Source of the DNA: Lojkania enalia
Lineage: Eukaryota; Ascomycota; Dothideomycetes; Pleosporales
Direction: 5' to 3'
Assembly: GCA_010094045.1 (NCBI GenBank)
Contig: ML986615.1
Span: 186,001-250,000, forward strand
Length of the DNA: 64,000 nucleotides
Shown here: in pieces, positions 1 to 10,917 of the stretch
Layout of the letters: every line of letters begins with the position of its first letter
Numbering within the stretch: the first letter of the stretch is position 1
Made by a program: the position numbers and the translations under genes
Notes under the pieces: generated by a model
What the model saw: the letters and a program-made list of their open reading frames with translations, nothing else
The model's database searches: none
Told to the model about the DNA's origin: nothing

Positions 1-670
1 GCACAAGCTGCCGTTATGACGTCAGGCTACTGAAAAGTCATGGTTACGTACGAGCGGCCGAGAGGAAGGCTCCAAAAAGAATGACATCTATTTTAAACGT
101 CTAGCCGATAGCTCCCTTACTCTGCCCTTAGCCTGCTATGCTGTTTTGAGGGTTGGTGAGTGAATAGTCTGGGTGGAGGGCTGTGTTTCTCGCTCGGAGC
201 TTCGAGTCACTAAAAGCCGTAACCACAACCTTTCACGGAAAGACTCTCAAATGCAAATCTCGACTTTGACATGCATGATTCTAATTCATTTCTTCTCAAG
301 TGTGGACTGATAGTCCTAGATAACTAATGCTCTCCAGAAGGCTCTTCCTATCAGTTCAATTGGCCTTCCCGCCTAGAGACTTGCTTTCTACGCGACTGAT
401 GAACGCAAATACGAAGGGGTATTCTCATGGCCTGACCTGGCCTATCCTTGTCCCTGTGCCATGAAACTCCAAATAGAGAAAGATGCCAGAGGGAATCTAT
501 ACCCGCCAACCTTTTTCAAAAGCAAATAACCAGCATGAACCGGTTCATGCAAACTCCAGGACCAAACCCCTTTTTGTCATTAAGCCATGCTTCGTAAAAC
601 TGTTTCGATGCATCGAACAAGATTCTGTGCAACGATACCTAGAGCCAACAAACTGGTTTTCTAGAGCAAT
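1..670. other. Window edge, no supported gene
   Basis: No coding region is supported here. A 207-codon frame on the plus strand from 483 overlaps the 3' end of the RING gene in antisense and has no recognisable domain. The segment probably holds the 3' flank of the RING gene and unrelated intergenic DNA. Confidence 0.5.
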
Positions 671-2321
671 TCAAAGCTTCGTATCTTGCCTTGTGGAATC
701 GCTCAGTCTCCTCATCGGTCCATGTAACGTTGCGCCGGCCCCTGTCCTAACATCCAAACTCGCACTTGTCCCTTGCGTCGCTCTATTTCCACTGCTGCTC
801 GCACTTGTGCCACCTGCGGCTCTTCCAGTAGAAGTGCCGACAGAATTTGCGGTACGCTGTTGCAAGGTCGCACTCATCAGCCAATGTAACTGCATCCGCA
901 TTCCGTTGATGGCCGCATTCGTATGCAGCATCTCATCTTTAACGCGCTGGTTCTCGTTGATGATCATCATGTTGGTACGGCCTTCAAGATCGGTGAGAGC
1001 ATTTGCAATGCGAGAAACCTCATCGCGGAGAGAGTCATGCAAAGTGAGGAGGTGGTGGACTTGGGAGTCAAACGGTGGCTGCGTAGGGTTATTGAAGGGG
1101 GTTTGAGACTGCTCAATGGCTGGTGGAACAGGTGGAAATGAGGCCGGTGGCAAGCGGAAGTCCGGCGTGGGGACGGGAGGGAAAGTGTCAGAGTTGTTGG
1201 GATCCAACGGATTGGTGACGGGGAAGGACGAATCATTGGCGTTGGCTGGATAGAGCATGTTTGTGATGTTCGAAAGACCATCTTCTAGAATACCAACTTT
1301 TCGGACCAGAGGCTCCAGACGCGCCTCGCTCCTTTCGATTCGAGTTTGCTGGTCTCGGAAATGAGGTGCCATAGTCGCCATGGGACAACCCTTCTCATGT
1401 TCCCCAAGATCTGATCGTTCCGCACTCACCGTGCAGCCTATGATTGCACCCTGACAAGAGACGACGAATTTAGGGCAAACATCCTTGATGTGGGCTTTGA
1501 GGTCGAGCCGGAGAAGCTCAATCGAACAGTGGGGACATGATGTTGAGCGGTTAGCGCAAGTGGACCTCTGGTGCTCCTATAGAATCACGAAATCTTAGTA
1601 ATACCAACAAGTAAATCAGAACAACAGGGCTCACCTCGAGGTCCTTTTTCATCATTGAAGTGTGACAATGCTCGCAACTGACTGTAGAATGCAAGCAGCC
1701 TTTGTGGTAGTCCTTCTGAGAAATTGGGAGGCGGCAATCGTGGGATGGGCACTCGACCTGAGCATACTCGCAATACAGCATGGCATGGCTCTCGACGTTG
1801 ACCCGCTGGTCGACCCAATTGCAGCCGGACCTAGCGTTTGGGCACTTAACGACGAGCTCGTCCAGCATTGTCTCCAGCAACCGGGGCACTGGTAGCGGTT
1901 CGCGCTCGGTGTCTATCCGTCTCCTGCATGTTGGGCACGTCTTGTGGTCGTCACGCTGGGCGTCCCAGGCGTGCTCCAGGCACTCGCGGCAGAAGTAGTG
2001 CTCGCAGGCGAGTTGGACGGGCTGGTCGAAGGGCGAATGGCAGATCAGGCAGACGAGGTTGCTGTCCGGCGGCTGGACGTACTCGAGCTGGTGGACGTCG
2101 GGGGCGATTTTGGCGACGCGGCTCTTTCGACGCTTCGACGAGGGTGAGTTGGATGCTCTGAGAGCCAAAGGTGAAGGACTATTAGGAGGACCACCGACCA
2201 CGAGCAAATCTGACGGCTCAGAGGCGACGTTCAGGTTGTTTGGCGCTGGCAGGCCTGTCGTGCTTGAGGCCCGCGAGTTCCGCCGGTCGTTTGGCGGCGG
2301 GATGGGTGAGGGCGATGACAT
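671..2321 (-). CDS. RING finger / TRAF-type zinc finger protein, probable E3 ubiquitin ligase
   Basis: Two exons, 2321..1635 and 1576..671, joined in phase 0 across a 58-nt GTGAGC...TAG intron, give 530 residues. A C3HC4 RING lies at residues 91-133 (C91, C94, C106, H108, C111, C114, C129, C132). It is followed by TRAF-type Cys/His zinc fingers (about 150-290) that run straight across the splice junction, which confirms the joint. The C-terminal half holds a predicted coiled coil (around EARLEPLVRKVGILEDGLSN), a proline-rich linker, another helical stretch and a Ser/Thr/Gly-rich tail. RING plus TRAF fingers points to substrate ubiquitination with coiled-coil oligomerisation; the substrate is unknown. 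I chose ATG 2321 because the frame upstream to 2552 looks like low-complexity 5' UTR and the Ser/Pro-rich N-terminus is typical. A GTGAGT at 1429 looks like a donor, but the zinc-finger pattern continues through it, so I did not call an intron there. It is divergent from the SNARE gene. Confidence 0.88.
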
Positions 2322-2865
2322 GCCGCGGCGTGGGACTGGGGTGCTCCGTGGTTGCAGTTGCGGACGACAGAGCGCGGCGGCGAGGAGAGCGGGTTTATGT
2401 AGTAGACTGCAGGCTGAGGAATGATGGCATGCTTCCCAGAGCGAGAGGGACTCATGCGGGCTTTCCCGTCGAGTGTGTGGCGCGTTGTGCAAAAGAGAAA
2501 CAGCGATGGCATGTGTCTCGCTGCCCCGACGGGTGTGCTGCTTGCTAGGCACGTCCTAGGTGCGCTGTCGGGGAGCAGCCCGGGCCCGGCCAAGCGAGCG
2601 TCACGGGATTGGCCTGCTTTCACGTCTCCCCGTTACTATCCCGGAGCCGTGTATATGCCGTTGCAAGTAGACGAGTAGGCGAGTAGACTTCTCTGCTTGC
2701 CCACCCTACCTACCTGCAATCCGCCTGCTCTCTCCTACTGCTGCTTCGACCGCTGCCCTCCCGCCTGCTGCTTCCGGCGCCTTGGCCTGCTCCCGCCATC
2801 GACTCCACCTTGGGCACCTCCCCCGGTCCTCTCTCCGCCATCTCCATCTCCATCTCCGTGCCGCC
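2322..2865. promoter_or_regulatory. Bidirectional promoter region, RING gene / SNARE gene
   Basis: These 544 bases separate the two divergent start codons. The right half (about 2690-2860) is a C/T-rich tract on the plus strand just before the SNARE ATG, which is common for fungal 5' UTRs. No specific operator or TATA box was identified. Confidence 0.5.
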
Positions 2866-3746
2866 ATGTCGACGACGAACCCGCCGCAGCTATTCCTCTT
2901 AGCAGACCACATAAAGCTTTCGCTGTTGGAGCGCCAGCGAGCCATATCGCTCAACCTCTCGCCGAACAGCCAAGACGGCCAGATATCAAGGTCGCTGGAC
3001 TCGCTCCGCTCCGGCATCCAGACCCTCGAATCCCAAGTCCAAGATGTGCCGGATGAGTATGTTCGCCTATTCTACATCGCGCAAGACCCCATTTTCAAAA
3101 CTCCAACCGCTCTCAGTGGTCCTGGTCTTTGTAGCCCTCCGCAATACTCACCTCCTGCAGATCCATATCCTCCCAACTTCCGCGCCTACGTTCCCAACTT
3201 GCGGAACTGACCTCCCAATTCAGCGGTGACGCCACGCCCACCTCTCCCACCTTACAAACTCCCAACAACCCCGCCCTAACCTCCGACTTCGCCGCCGCCC
3301 AGAAGAAGCCCCGCAACGTCTCCAAGTCCGTCCGTTTCAGCGACAATCCGACCGCCTCAGACTTGGACCCGGACCCTAACCGCACTCAACTCTTCCCCTA
3401 CAGAGATGACCCCGCAGATGAGCGCATCGACCAATCCGACATGTCGAACCAGCAGATTCACGAGTACCACTCCCAAGTCATCCAGGATCAGGATGAGCAG
3501 CTCGACCGATTAGGGGAGAGCATTGGGCGGCAACGGGAGCTAAGCATGCAGATTGGGGATGAGTTGGACGGGCAGGTCCTGCTGCTGGACGAGGTTGAGG
3601 AAGGAGTTGATAGACACCAGGCCCAGTTCCATCGGGCAAGGGGAAGACTGGATCGGTTTAGTAGGAAGGCGAGGGAAAATTGGAGTTTGACGGTCATTGT
3701 GGTGTTAATCATCATATTGGTGCTGCTGATTGCTATTACGAAGTGA
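2866..3746 (+). CDS. Syn8-like Qc-SNARE, tail-anchored
   Basis: Two exons, 2866..3056 and 3161..3746, separated by a GTATGT...CTGCAG intron of 104 nt, encode 258 residues, close to yeast Syn8 (about 255). The junction splits a Glu codon and the frame then stays open to a TGA at 3744-3746. The N-terminal half is helical. The SNARE motif covers about residues 165-228 and contains the Qc-type stretch IGDELDGQVLLLDEVEEGVD, with the candidate zero-layer Gln in DGQV. The C-terminus is a single hydrophobic tail anchor of about 20 residues (NWSLTVIVVLIIILVLLIAI) followed by Thr-Lys. By family knowledge such proteins act in endosomal/vacuolar membrane fusion as one helix of a four-helix SNARE bundle. 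The start has a good context (GCCATGT) downstream of a C/T-rich leader. A different Qc-SNARE assignment is possible, but length and tail fit Syn8 best. Confidence 0.85.
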
Positions 3747-4136
3747 GGGGCAAGACGGGATTCATTGCGGGGCCTGCATTGAGATTTATATGGTGTTTGG
3801 AGTTTGGGGGGCTATGGGAGGGTTTTTTTGTAAGGTCATAGGTGAGAGCCTTCGCTGGCCTCGTCTTCGTTCCTTTCTTTGCTGTGGGCGAACTGCCAGT
3901 CATATTTTCTTTGCATGCATCATTATCTTTCCTTGTCACATCGATTTCAATGTCATATCATTGTCGTATCCAGCTTCCAGACGAGAGAGAATCGTTATCG
4001 TATCTATACTGCATGTATCAATGAAGAACCTACCTTGTGAACATCCCATAACAGCTCCCAAATTCACTGTCTGCGAGCAATCGTAGCCCATGACGTATCA
4101 CAACTCCTCGTTACCCCCCAAACATCAACAGCAGCT
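3747..4136. other. Convergent 3' intergenic region
   Basis: Shared 3' flank of the SNARE gene and HET-C. It presumably holds both transcript ends; no terminator signal was singled out and no further gene was seen. Confidence 0.5.
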
Positions 4137-6842
4137 CTACCAATTAACACCGCCTCCTCCACCCTGACCCCACTTCCTCCCGTCACCGCCCTGCGGTTGA
4201 TTCTGACCATAAACACCATATCCACCACTATTACCGTATCCGCCTTGCTGCTGTCCATAACCGGCCCCGTAATTCTCGTACCCTTGCTGATACGCCGTTG
4301 GCATCGTATACGCCGGTTCAGTTCCAGCGCCACCGGTATATTGCCCATGACCCCAAGTATCTCCATCTGGCGGCGCACCATAAACCGGTGCACTGTAATT
4401 ATAGTTTGCATTATACGGCTCCTGTGCTTGATATGGTTCTGTCGAGCCGCCACCAGCATAGGCGGATTGATAGGGTTGGAAGGATCCCCAGTCGCTGGAT
4501 GGGTTCGGGGAGTGGGAGCGAGCGTATGGATCGCCGGATGAACCTGGGCGCTCGTCGAACCCTTCGCGTGGGCGGGACAGAAGATTGAGTCCTGAGCCTA
4601 GATGTTGACCTAAGCCGCCAGGCACTTTCCCTGCGAGGCTGCCAAGGAGGCCACCGGGACCGCTGCCATGAGAACCGGAATGTGAGTGCCCGCCTCCCGA
4701 ATGGGAGTGCGAGTGTCCGCCTCCATGACCGCCGTGAGGTTGAAAAGTCGAAACGCCAGGGGCGCCATGGCCTGCTGAGCCGTGTGAATGGTCGTGCTGT
4801 CCACTATGGTTCTTTCCTGCTCGGACGGAGTCAGATGAGAGGATGTGATCGAGGTTTCGGCCACGATCGGGACGACTATCTACCCATTGCTGGACCGTAT
4901 CGAACATGTTCCTGTGGATCTCGCTGTTATGGTTCCGGATTGCTGGGTGGTGGAAGACTTGCATGCAATCATTAAGCACCTGGTCTACGGGTACATCCGG
5001 ATGGTCCATGGCGTATACCACACGCGGCGCAGCGAACTGTAGGATAGTAGCCGCTACTGAACCGGCGGGCTCGTTCAAAACGTTGGAGAAGTGGTCCTTT
5101 GAGAGCATGGAGTGAGTGGGATCAGTGCAGTGAGGGTTTGTCCATGGTTCGAATTGGTGCTTGGCGGCTGCTTCTACGACAGCCGAGGAGCCCATTTTGA
5201 GCTGTTTAGAGACAGCGTTAATGATGGGCATGATGAATGGCGCTAGCAAGGACAACACAAAGAGTGTTACCCTCTCAGTGATTGTCTCGATGAGTTTCTC
5301 AAGTCCTGGAATCTTGGAGATGATGGCGGAGATTGAGCGCACGACCTTGTCCCTGAATTCGAGGATAGGATAGATCTTGGGGATAATGGTTGCAGGATCC
5401 GTATTTGTTCCGGGGATATCGGGACCTGGTGGACCACCGACGGAGCCAGGAGGCCCTTCAAAAGACATGGACTGTTGCTGAGGATCCGCACGGGAGCTGC
5501 TGTACCCCCCACGAGCGTTTGCCGAAGCTTGAGCATCAGAAGCTGCTTGAAGAGTGAGCGCTTCCTGGATGAGGCCGCTGGTGCCAGGCACTTTGCCCAG
5601 TGCGTCAGTGAGTAAGCCGCAAGGGCTACCACCGCCATCAGGTCCGCCTTTCGTATTGTTTGTTATGGCATCTGCTAGTGTAGTATTCATCTGGTCGACT
5701 TCGGATTGAGTGAAGTGATCGGTGGCTTCGCCCAAAACCGAGTGGAAGAAGTCTACGCCTCCAAAGGTACCGGTGACCAGTGGAAACACGTGCTTGCCGT
5801 GGAGGCTAATCTGAGTCTGAGACCCTGTATGCGGAAATACGTTGGTCATCCCCATCTCGCGAAGTACGAGCTCCGTGTAATTTGAATGAGCCCCAAAGTC
5901 TTCAAGACAGTGGAGGCCTTGCCCAAGGCATCGAAGGGCCTCCGCAAGATCCTCAGTTCGTCCTCGTTGGCCAGAGGGGCCGTGCGTGTACATACGACCA
6001 AAGTGGATAGCTCGAGCAAACGAGAATTTGACATAGCCGGCAGAAGTTGCCCAGTAACCGCGTTCGTTAGCGATGTAGTTCTTCATGCCCGTTTCAGGGT
6101 CAATGGCTAATTCATCCTCAGTGACCGGTCCTCGAAGCCGAGGATCAAATTTTCGAGCGTCTTGGTTATCTGCATAATCTCTCTATACGATCCATGAGTT
6201 ATTTGATATGGTTGTTTAATCATCTATGTGGTCTTACCGGGTTATCTACATTTGAGTTAGGGCTGTTATGCAGATGAGGAATAGTTTAACTGACCGATAT
6301 GCTCTTCGGGCCTGTACGTGCCTAGCCTTTCTGAAGTTACCTCGAATTCACCCGTTGCATACCCAAAGGACATGAATGACAAGATCCAGACAAGGACGCG
6401 AATGGTCTCGGCCTTAGCGCCGTTTAGCATCGGGTGTGCGGTGCATGAATTTTGAACAAACTTACCTGAACTCTTTGCAAAGTCGCAGTGTCGACAGCCT
6501 TTGCGGTTTTAGTATGCCTTTCCTATAGCAGTCTGGGAAAATCCCTACCTGACTATAGTCGCGCAACCAATTGCCAAAATACACTCGCTATTCGCATATG
6601 TCAGTTTGAAAGGCCGGAGAGGAAAACTATTGTTGCACCTTGATCATCATTGAATTCCACTTATGCCCTCGTAGACACGCAACAGTGGCAAGCATATCTT
6701 CGATATCACCATGGCGCCAGTTCTTGCCCTCTATCTTCGAGATAGACGCAATATTCCCAGCGCCAAAGGCGGCGGCTTTGCCCGGAAGAAGCACCAGGAG
6801 TGCTATGGCGAGAAGGAGGAAGTATTTCATAGACACGGCCAT
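4137..6842 (-). CDS. het-c: HET-C family secreted/plasma-membrane protein (Neurospora-type heterokaryon incompatibility C)
   Basis: Six exons: 6842..6639, 6587..6549, 6498..6466, 6412..6295, 6245..6238 and 6182..4137, encoding 815 residues. Every intron is 49-55 nt with GT-AG ends. The N-terminus is a clear signal peptide (about residues 5-25, hydrophobic core ending near KAAAFGAGN), then the family hallmarks GKNWRHGDIED, RVYFGNWLRDYSQ, RPEEHIDNP and a long alpha-helical region with LEDFGAHSNYTE. The C-terminus is low complexity: a His/Gly/Ser-rich stretch around residues 596-646, then Gly/Tyr/Gln-rich sequence. The 8-nt exon supplies the end of Asp plus Asn-Pro in the conserved HIDNP motif; skipping it breaks the frame. 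In Neurospora crassa, allelic differences in this family, together with the HET-domain partner PIN-C, trigger heterokaryon cell death. No pin-c-like gene lies beside it here, so an allorecognition role is not shown. Length is somewhat below that of the Neurospora protein (about 920). Confidence 0.93.
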
Positions 6843-8368
6843 GTCTGCAAAAGCGAACGTAGGAGAAGGGAGTGGTGTTCAGCAGCGAAAGAGCAAGCAG
6901 TAGCTAAGGCTGTTCTTGCTAGCTTCAGTCAGCGGCGTGACGTTGAGTGGCGGTGCTGATGCCAGGGTCACATTTCACGCTATTTCACATAGCTCAATCC
7001 ACCTGGGCAGTCTTCCAACGTTGGTTGACAGAATTACACACGGATACAACAGAGGCCAAGACAGCGGGTCTGGCACCGCCAAGTGCTAGCTGCCATCAGA
7101 AAAGCCGCATTGAACGAGGCTGTTGCACTGATTGCGTTCGCATGCCCCGCAATCCAATGCCAAGCTTCTTCAGCCCCTCTATCCGTGACGCAACAGGGTT
7201 CTTTCAGCTGAGCAGCGTCCTCGGTTGATTAGCTCTCCCAATTAATTCTGTTTCTCGCGACATGCAAGTCCTATATGCCGTTGTGGGAAAATCGTGATGT
7301 CCGGGGCGAAATGAGAGCAGTGTCCAGGCGTTGAGTGCCATTTTCCTTGTCTCTTGTCTGCTTGTCGGATTTTGAAGGCGCAAAACCGTTGAGTCCTTTG
7401 GCTCGATAAGGCTAATTATTTCAACACCGTCGTGCGGAAGTAGAGAACGAGTAGCCACCCGTGCCTCCTGTTGCCTTCCCAACTCGAAATGGAGGTTCTT
7501 AATATATGCCCACCATCTCTATAGTTGATATCTATTCCTCATACTTGTAATCCTTGAGCCTTATCGGGGGTCGCGACTTCGTGGGAATAAGAGTCCCTTT
7601 TTCATCCACTTAACTGAACATGGCTGCCTTGTCATTGCCCGGTAATACGTCCTTTGGATACGATAACATTACACGGGAATAGTCCTGCTTGAGCTTTCAT
7701 ACCGGTGTCGTCCTGCAAGGCTTGATGATATCTGAAGGGGGATAAACGAAGAGAACACCCAGTTAACTATCTTAGATCACAGGACGCCATATCTGCATCT
7801 GATATAGAGAAGTTTGAGGCCCTACGTCATGGTTGTGGTGGTGGTGATGATGATGATGATGATGCAGAGTTTGAACAGACCCGTAAGCCGTCAGCGGCGG
7901 ATTATCGTACTTTTTTATATGGCCGCCATTAAAGACTCCACCAAATAAACGTCGATAATGGAGTTGACCTAGTTAGAGAATCATTTTATAATTCTTAACG
8001 CAACAGATGCTCCATTCATCAATCAAATCCAACGTGTGCCAACAAGACACGCATCCACACCTTCCTCCCAGCCTCTGCAGCCAACAAACTTAGAAACCGC
8101 CATCCATTCTCCAGGCCATCATTCAAGAGAGCAGCACCCACCCACCCCCAACCACTGCACTTTCCCAAATCCTTAACCGCTTTCCATTCTCACTTGTCTA
8201 TCTACAAACAACCATTTCTTCCTCGCAAGCATTTACGCTCATCAATCACCCCCATCCTTCGCTCCATGACACGGGTATTAAACAACCATTTAGCCTCTAT
8301 ACACTGCATTCTTACCCACCCATTCAATCAATAAACGATCCCTATCTTTTCCATTAAAGCCACCCACC
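6843..8368. other. Intergenic promoter region between het-c and the 476-residue gene
   Basis: The two flanking genes are divergent, so this holds both promoters. About 8030-8368 is C/T-rich on the plus strand and probably the 5' leader of the right-hand gene. A short trinucleotide tract (GTG then ATG/GAT units) occupies 7835-7864. No gene was recognised. Confidence 0.5.
7835..7864. repeat. Short GTG/GAT trinucleotide microsatellite
   Basis: About three GTG units pass directly into about six GAT units, seen by eye. It lies in non-coding DNA. Confidence 0.85.
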
Positions 8369-9799
8369 ATGCAACAACCCCATCGCCGCAAAAGCCCACC
8401 ACCTCCCCCGCCCACCGAACCCGAAACACTCGTACCCGGCGAGTACAACGACCAGACCCAGCAAACAACCTTAGACCAACTCATCGCCTTCCTAGATGCC
8501 ATCGACGAGGGAAGACTACGTCCCGGGTTCAGCGATTATCGCGAGATCAAGCGGTTGGCGGATGTCCTGCGGCAGGATAGGGAAAGTTACGACTTTAATG
8601 TGCTGTATGTAGCATTGACCCGAGTGGACGCGTTTCTTACGGATCCTTTTCGTGTGTATCGGAGAGGCGTGCAGACTGCTCGGGCAAGAGCGAGGGAGGT
8701 CGCAGATGCAAACGCGCGGGAGAGTGAACAAGCGGATGAGGAATTGAATGCACGGGCTGCTCGAAATGATAGGCAAAGCAGTGGCAAGGTCCCGCGGTTC
8801 CGTCTCGATATCTTTTCTAGAACGCGTTCGAGACAGTCCGCTCTAGATGAACAGGAGCTGGAGCAAGGACAAGACCAGCGTCAGAGCCGACGGCATAGTG
8901 TGTTCCGGGACATGTGGTTGAGAACGCGGGAGAGGGTACCAGCATTACGAGCCAGATTTCCCGAACGCCAGGTATCTCCCAAGACAAGGCCGAGCGACTC
9001 TGGCCAGTCCGATGAGATGATACCAAGCCAAGATGAGAACGAGGACGAACAATGTCAAGCTAGAGTACAAAGAGACGAAGCGTCCTCTGGAGAAGCACTA
9101 ACGCGAAAAAACTTGAAATCTCATCGACGACAGCAGAATAAGCGGCAACTGGAAGAACAGTATCTGGAGCGGCAACGAAAGCCCCTCGGGACGAAAGGAA
9201 GCCAAGAGGCACGAGAACGAACCATGGTGCACAGGTGCTGTGTATCGGACATGAACAAGAACACGACATGGATACGAGAGCTGCACAATCAAGAGTTGGA
9301 ACGACTGGATGGGGCGCGACAGCAAGCAGATCTGGGTCAAGAAGAGTGGGATCGAGTGCTGGAGCGGCAACAACAAGAGGCTGCACGCCGCTCGGAAGTC
9401 TTACATTCACGGCCCCATCAGGACGAACTGCCCTCATATCCTGGGTTCGGAAGCGTTATTCCTCCCGATATAAATAGAGGTGATACACAAGTGCCCTCAA
9501 TCGTTATATCGGAGGCCCTGGCACCTCATCCACACAAAAGAGGTCAGAATGATCTATGGGCTTGTATGTGTTGCCATGGCAAGTACAACATGATAACTAA
9601 CTGCCCAGCGCAAATGGAGAACGTTCATCCACGGAGTTCGGGTAGCTTCGTGCCCCGGCGACCTGAGGTGCAAGAGCAGAGTACCCAGCGACAAGTTGAG
9701 AGTGCGCAGCCCGTCGACTTGCAGGCTGCTGAGATGCCGTCCGTTTTTCCGAAAGACGATACTAAGGAAAAGAAGCTTGAGAAAAGGACTTCGCCGTAG
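8369..9799 (+). CDS. Unrecognised charged protein with a C-terminal Cys-cluster motif
   Basis: A single uninterrupted frame of 476 codons starts at a CACCATG context after a C/T-rich leader. The first 20 residues are Pro-rich. Residues about 25-90 form a compact, partly hydrophobic segment (TLDQLIAFLDAIDEGRLRPG, then an RLADVLRQ helix) that is probably the only folded N-terminal part. The middle (about 95-340) is very rich in Arg, Gln and Glu, with coiled-coil-like heptads. Near residue 390 a small Cys cluster, WACMCCHGKYNMITNC, recalls short metal-binding knuckles but matches no family I can name. The C-terminus is disordered and basic. I do not recognise the gene. Its length, open frame and start context support coding; function is unknown. 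Confidence 0.7.
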   Translation: MQQPHRRKSPPPPPPTEPETLVPGEYNDQTQQTTLDQLIAFLDAIDEGRLRPGFSDYREIKRLADVLRQDRESYDFNVLYVALTRVDAFLTDPFRVYRRGVQTARARAREVADANARESEQADEELNARAARNDRQSSGKVPRFRLDIFSRTRSRQSALDEQELEQGQDQRQSRRHSVFRDMWLRTRERVPALRARFPERQVSPKTRPSDSGQSDEMIPSQDENEDEQCQARVQRDEASSGEALTRKNLKSHRRQQNKRQLEEQYLERQRKPLGTKGSQEARERTMVHRCCVSDMNKNTTWIRELHNQELERLDGARQQADLGQEEWDRVLERQQQEAARRSEVLHSRPHQDELPSYPGFGSVIPPDINRGDTQVPSIVISEALAPHPHKRGQNDLWACMCCHGKYNMITNCPAQMENVHPRSSGSFVPRRPEVQEQSTQRQVESAQPVDLQAAEMPSVFPKDDTKEKKLEKRTSP

Positions 9800-10875
9800 G
9801 ATAGGAGCTGAAAACTTTGTACATCCCTCCGTCTAGGAAATCTGAGAAGCATTCAAGAAAGGTTTCCGTGGAAATGCTGCGCAGGAGCCGGAGTGTGAAA
9901 TTGTATCAGTGGAATGTTTGTCCGAAAATTGAACACGTTCGTTGATTGTACGTCTTGGATCGTTTCAAGAGGAAATATTTCAATTCGTGGTTCTGGAAAA
10001 CCGTGCTGGAACAGTTGTTAGGGAAGAAGGCTTCAGCTATGCCCCTTTGTTGATTCTCTGGATAGACTTATGAAGGTTAGGATTCGTTCGAGATAAAACT
10101 TGTTTCTTCACATAGTCTCATTGAAGAAACTGTAATGATCAAGTAATGGTTTTTTGCAACCAGGTCTAATTCTTGTTGATGCATCCTCTAGGACTGGAGC
10201 ATCGACGTCGGCATCTTCGTTGGGCATAAGTAGCGTTTGTATGACTATTGATATCCAGGGAACACCTTTGGCGTGCTAGGACGTGTACTCGACTGATTGG
10301 ATGTGTTTGCTATGTAGAGTTCTGTTCGGACAGGCATTCCAGCATCTCCTAGAATTGGTCTATCATCGAGTAACCATCAAATAGATCTAGAGACGTAAAT
10401 AATCGGTGGGTCATTATTATCGGTAAAGCGGTGCGCGGCGATAGTAGAAAAATACGAGCGTAAATATCCTGTGAGGAAGAAAGAGTTCTGGATTGCATAC
10501 CTAAAAATAACAGAAATAGAAAAGCAAGAAATGGCGATGTTCATAATCCATTCGGGGAGAACCTATTCCGCAAAATAGTACTATGTTGGGTGACGTGCGT
10601 GCTACTAATGACATGACCTTGTAATATCAGATGTGGCTTTGTAGTAAAAGCTTGGTATACAAAACCTCCTCAGTCGAATAGTTCATGCTATGCTCGGCAC
10701 GCATTACGAATCTACGAAGTAAGCGATGCGTGCCGTACTCGGTGCGTGCACAATGATTGACTACTCCATTGATATGCCCCGCGTTGGTGCAATGGCTTGA
10801 AGACGATGGGTAGACACAATGATTGTGACAACGTGGATTAAGGGATGTGAAGATATTCTAGAATATATATGATGA

Positions 10876-10917
<42 letters not shown>
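10876..10917. repeat. (TAG)14 microsatellite
   Basis: Fourteen uninterrupted TAG units are visible, preceded by two GAT-like units. Non-coding. Confidence 0.95.

Noticed and set aside
483..1106. 207-codon plus-strand frame
   Set aside because: Antisense to the last exon of the RING gene; no domain or splice support.
1429..1434. GTGAGT donor-like site inside RING-gene exon 2
   Set aside because: The TRAF zinc-finger pattern and open frame continue through it.
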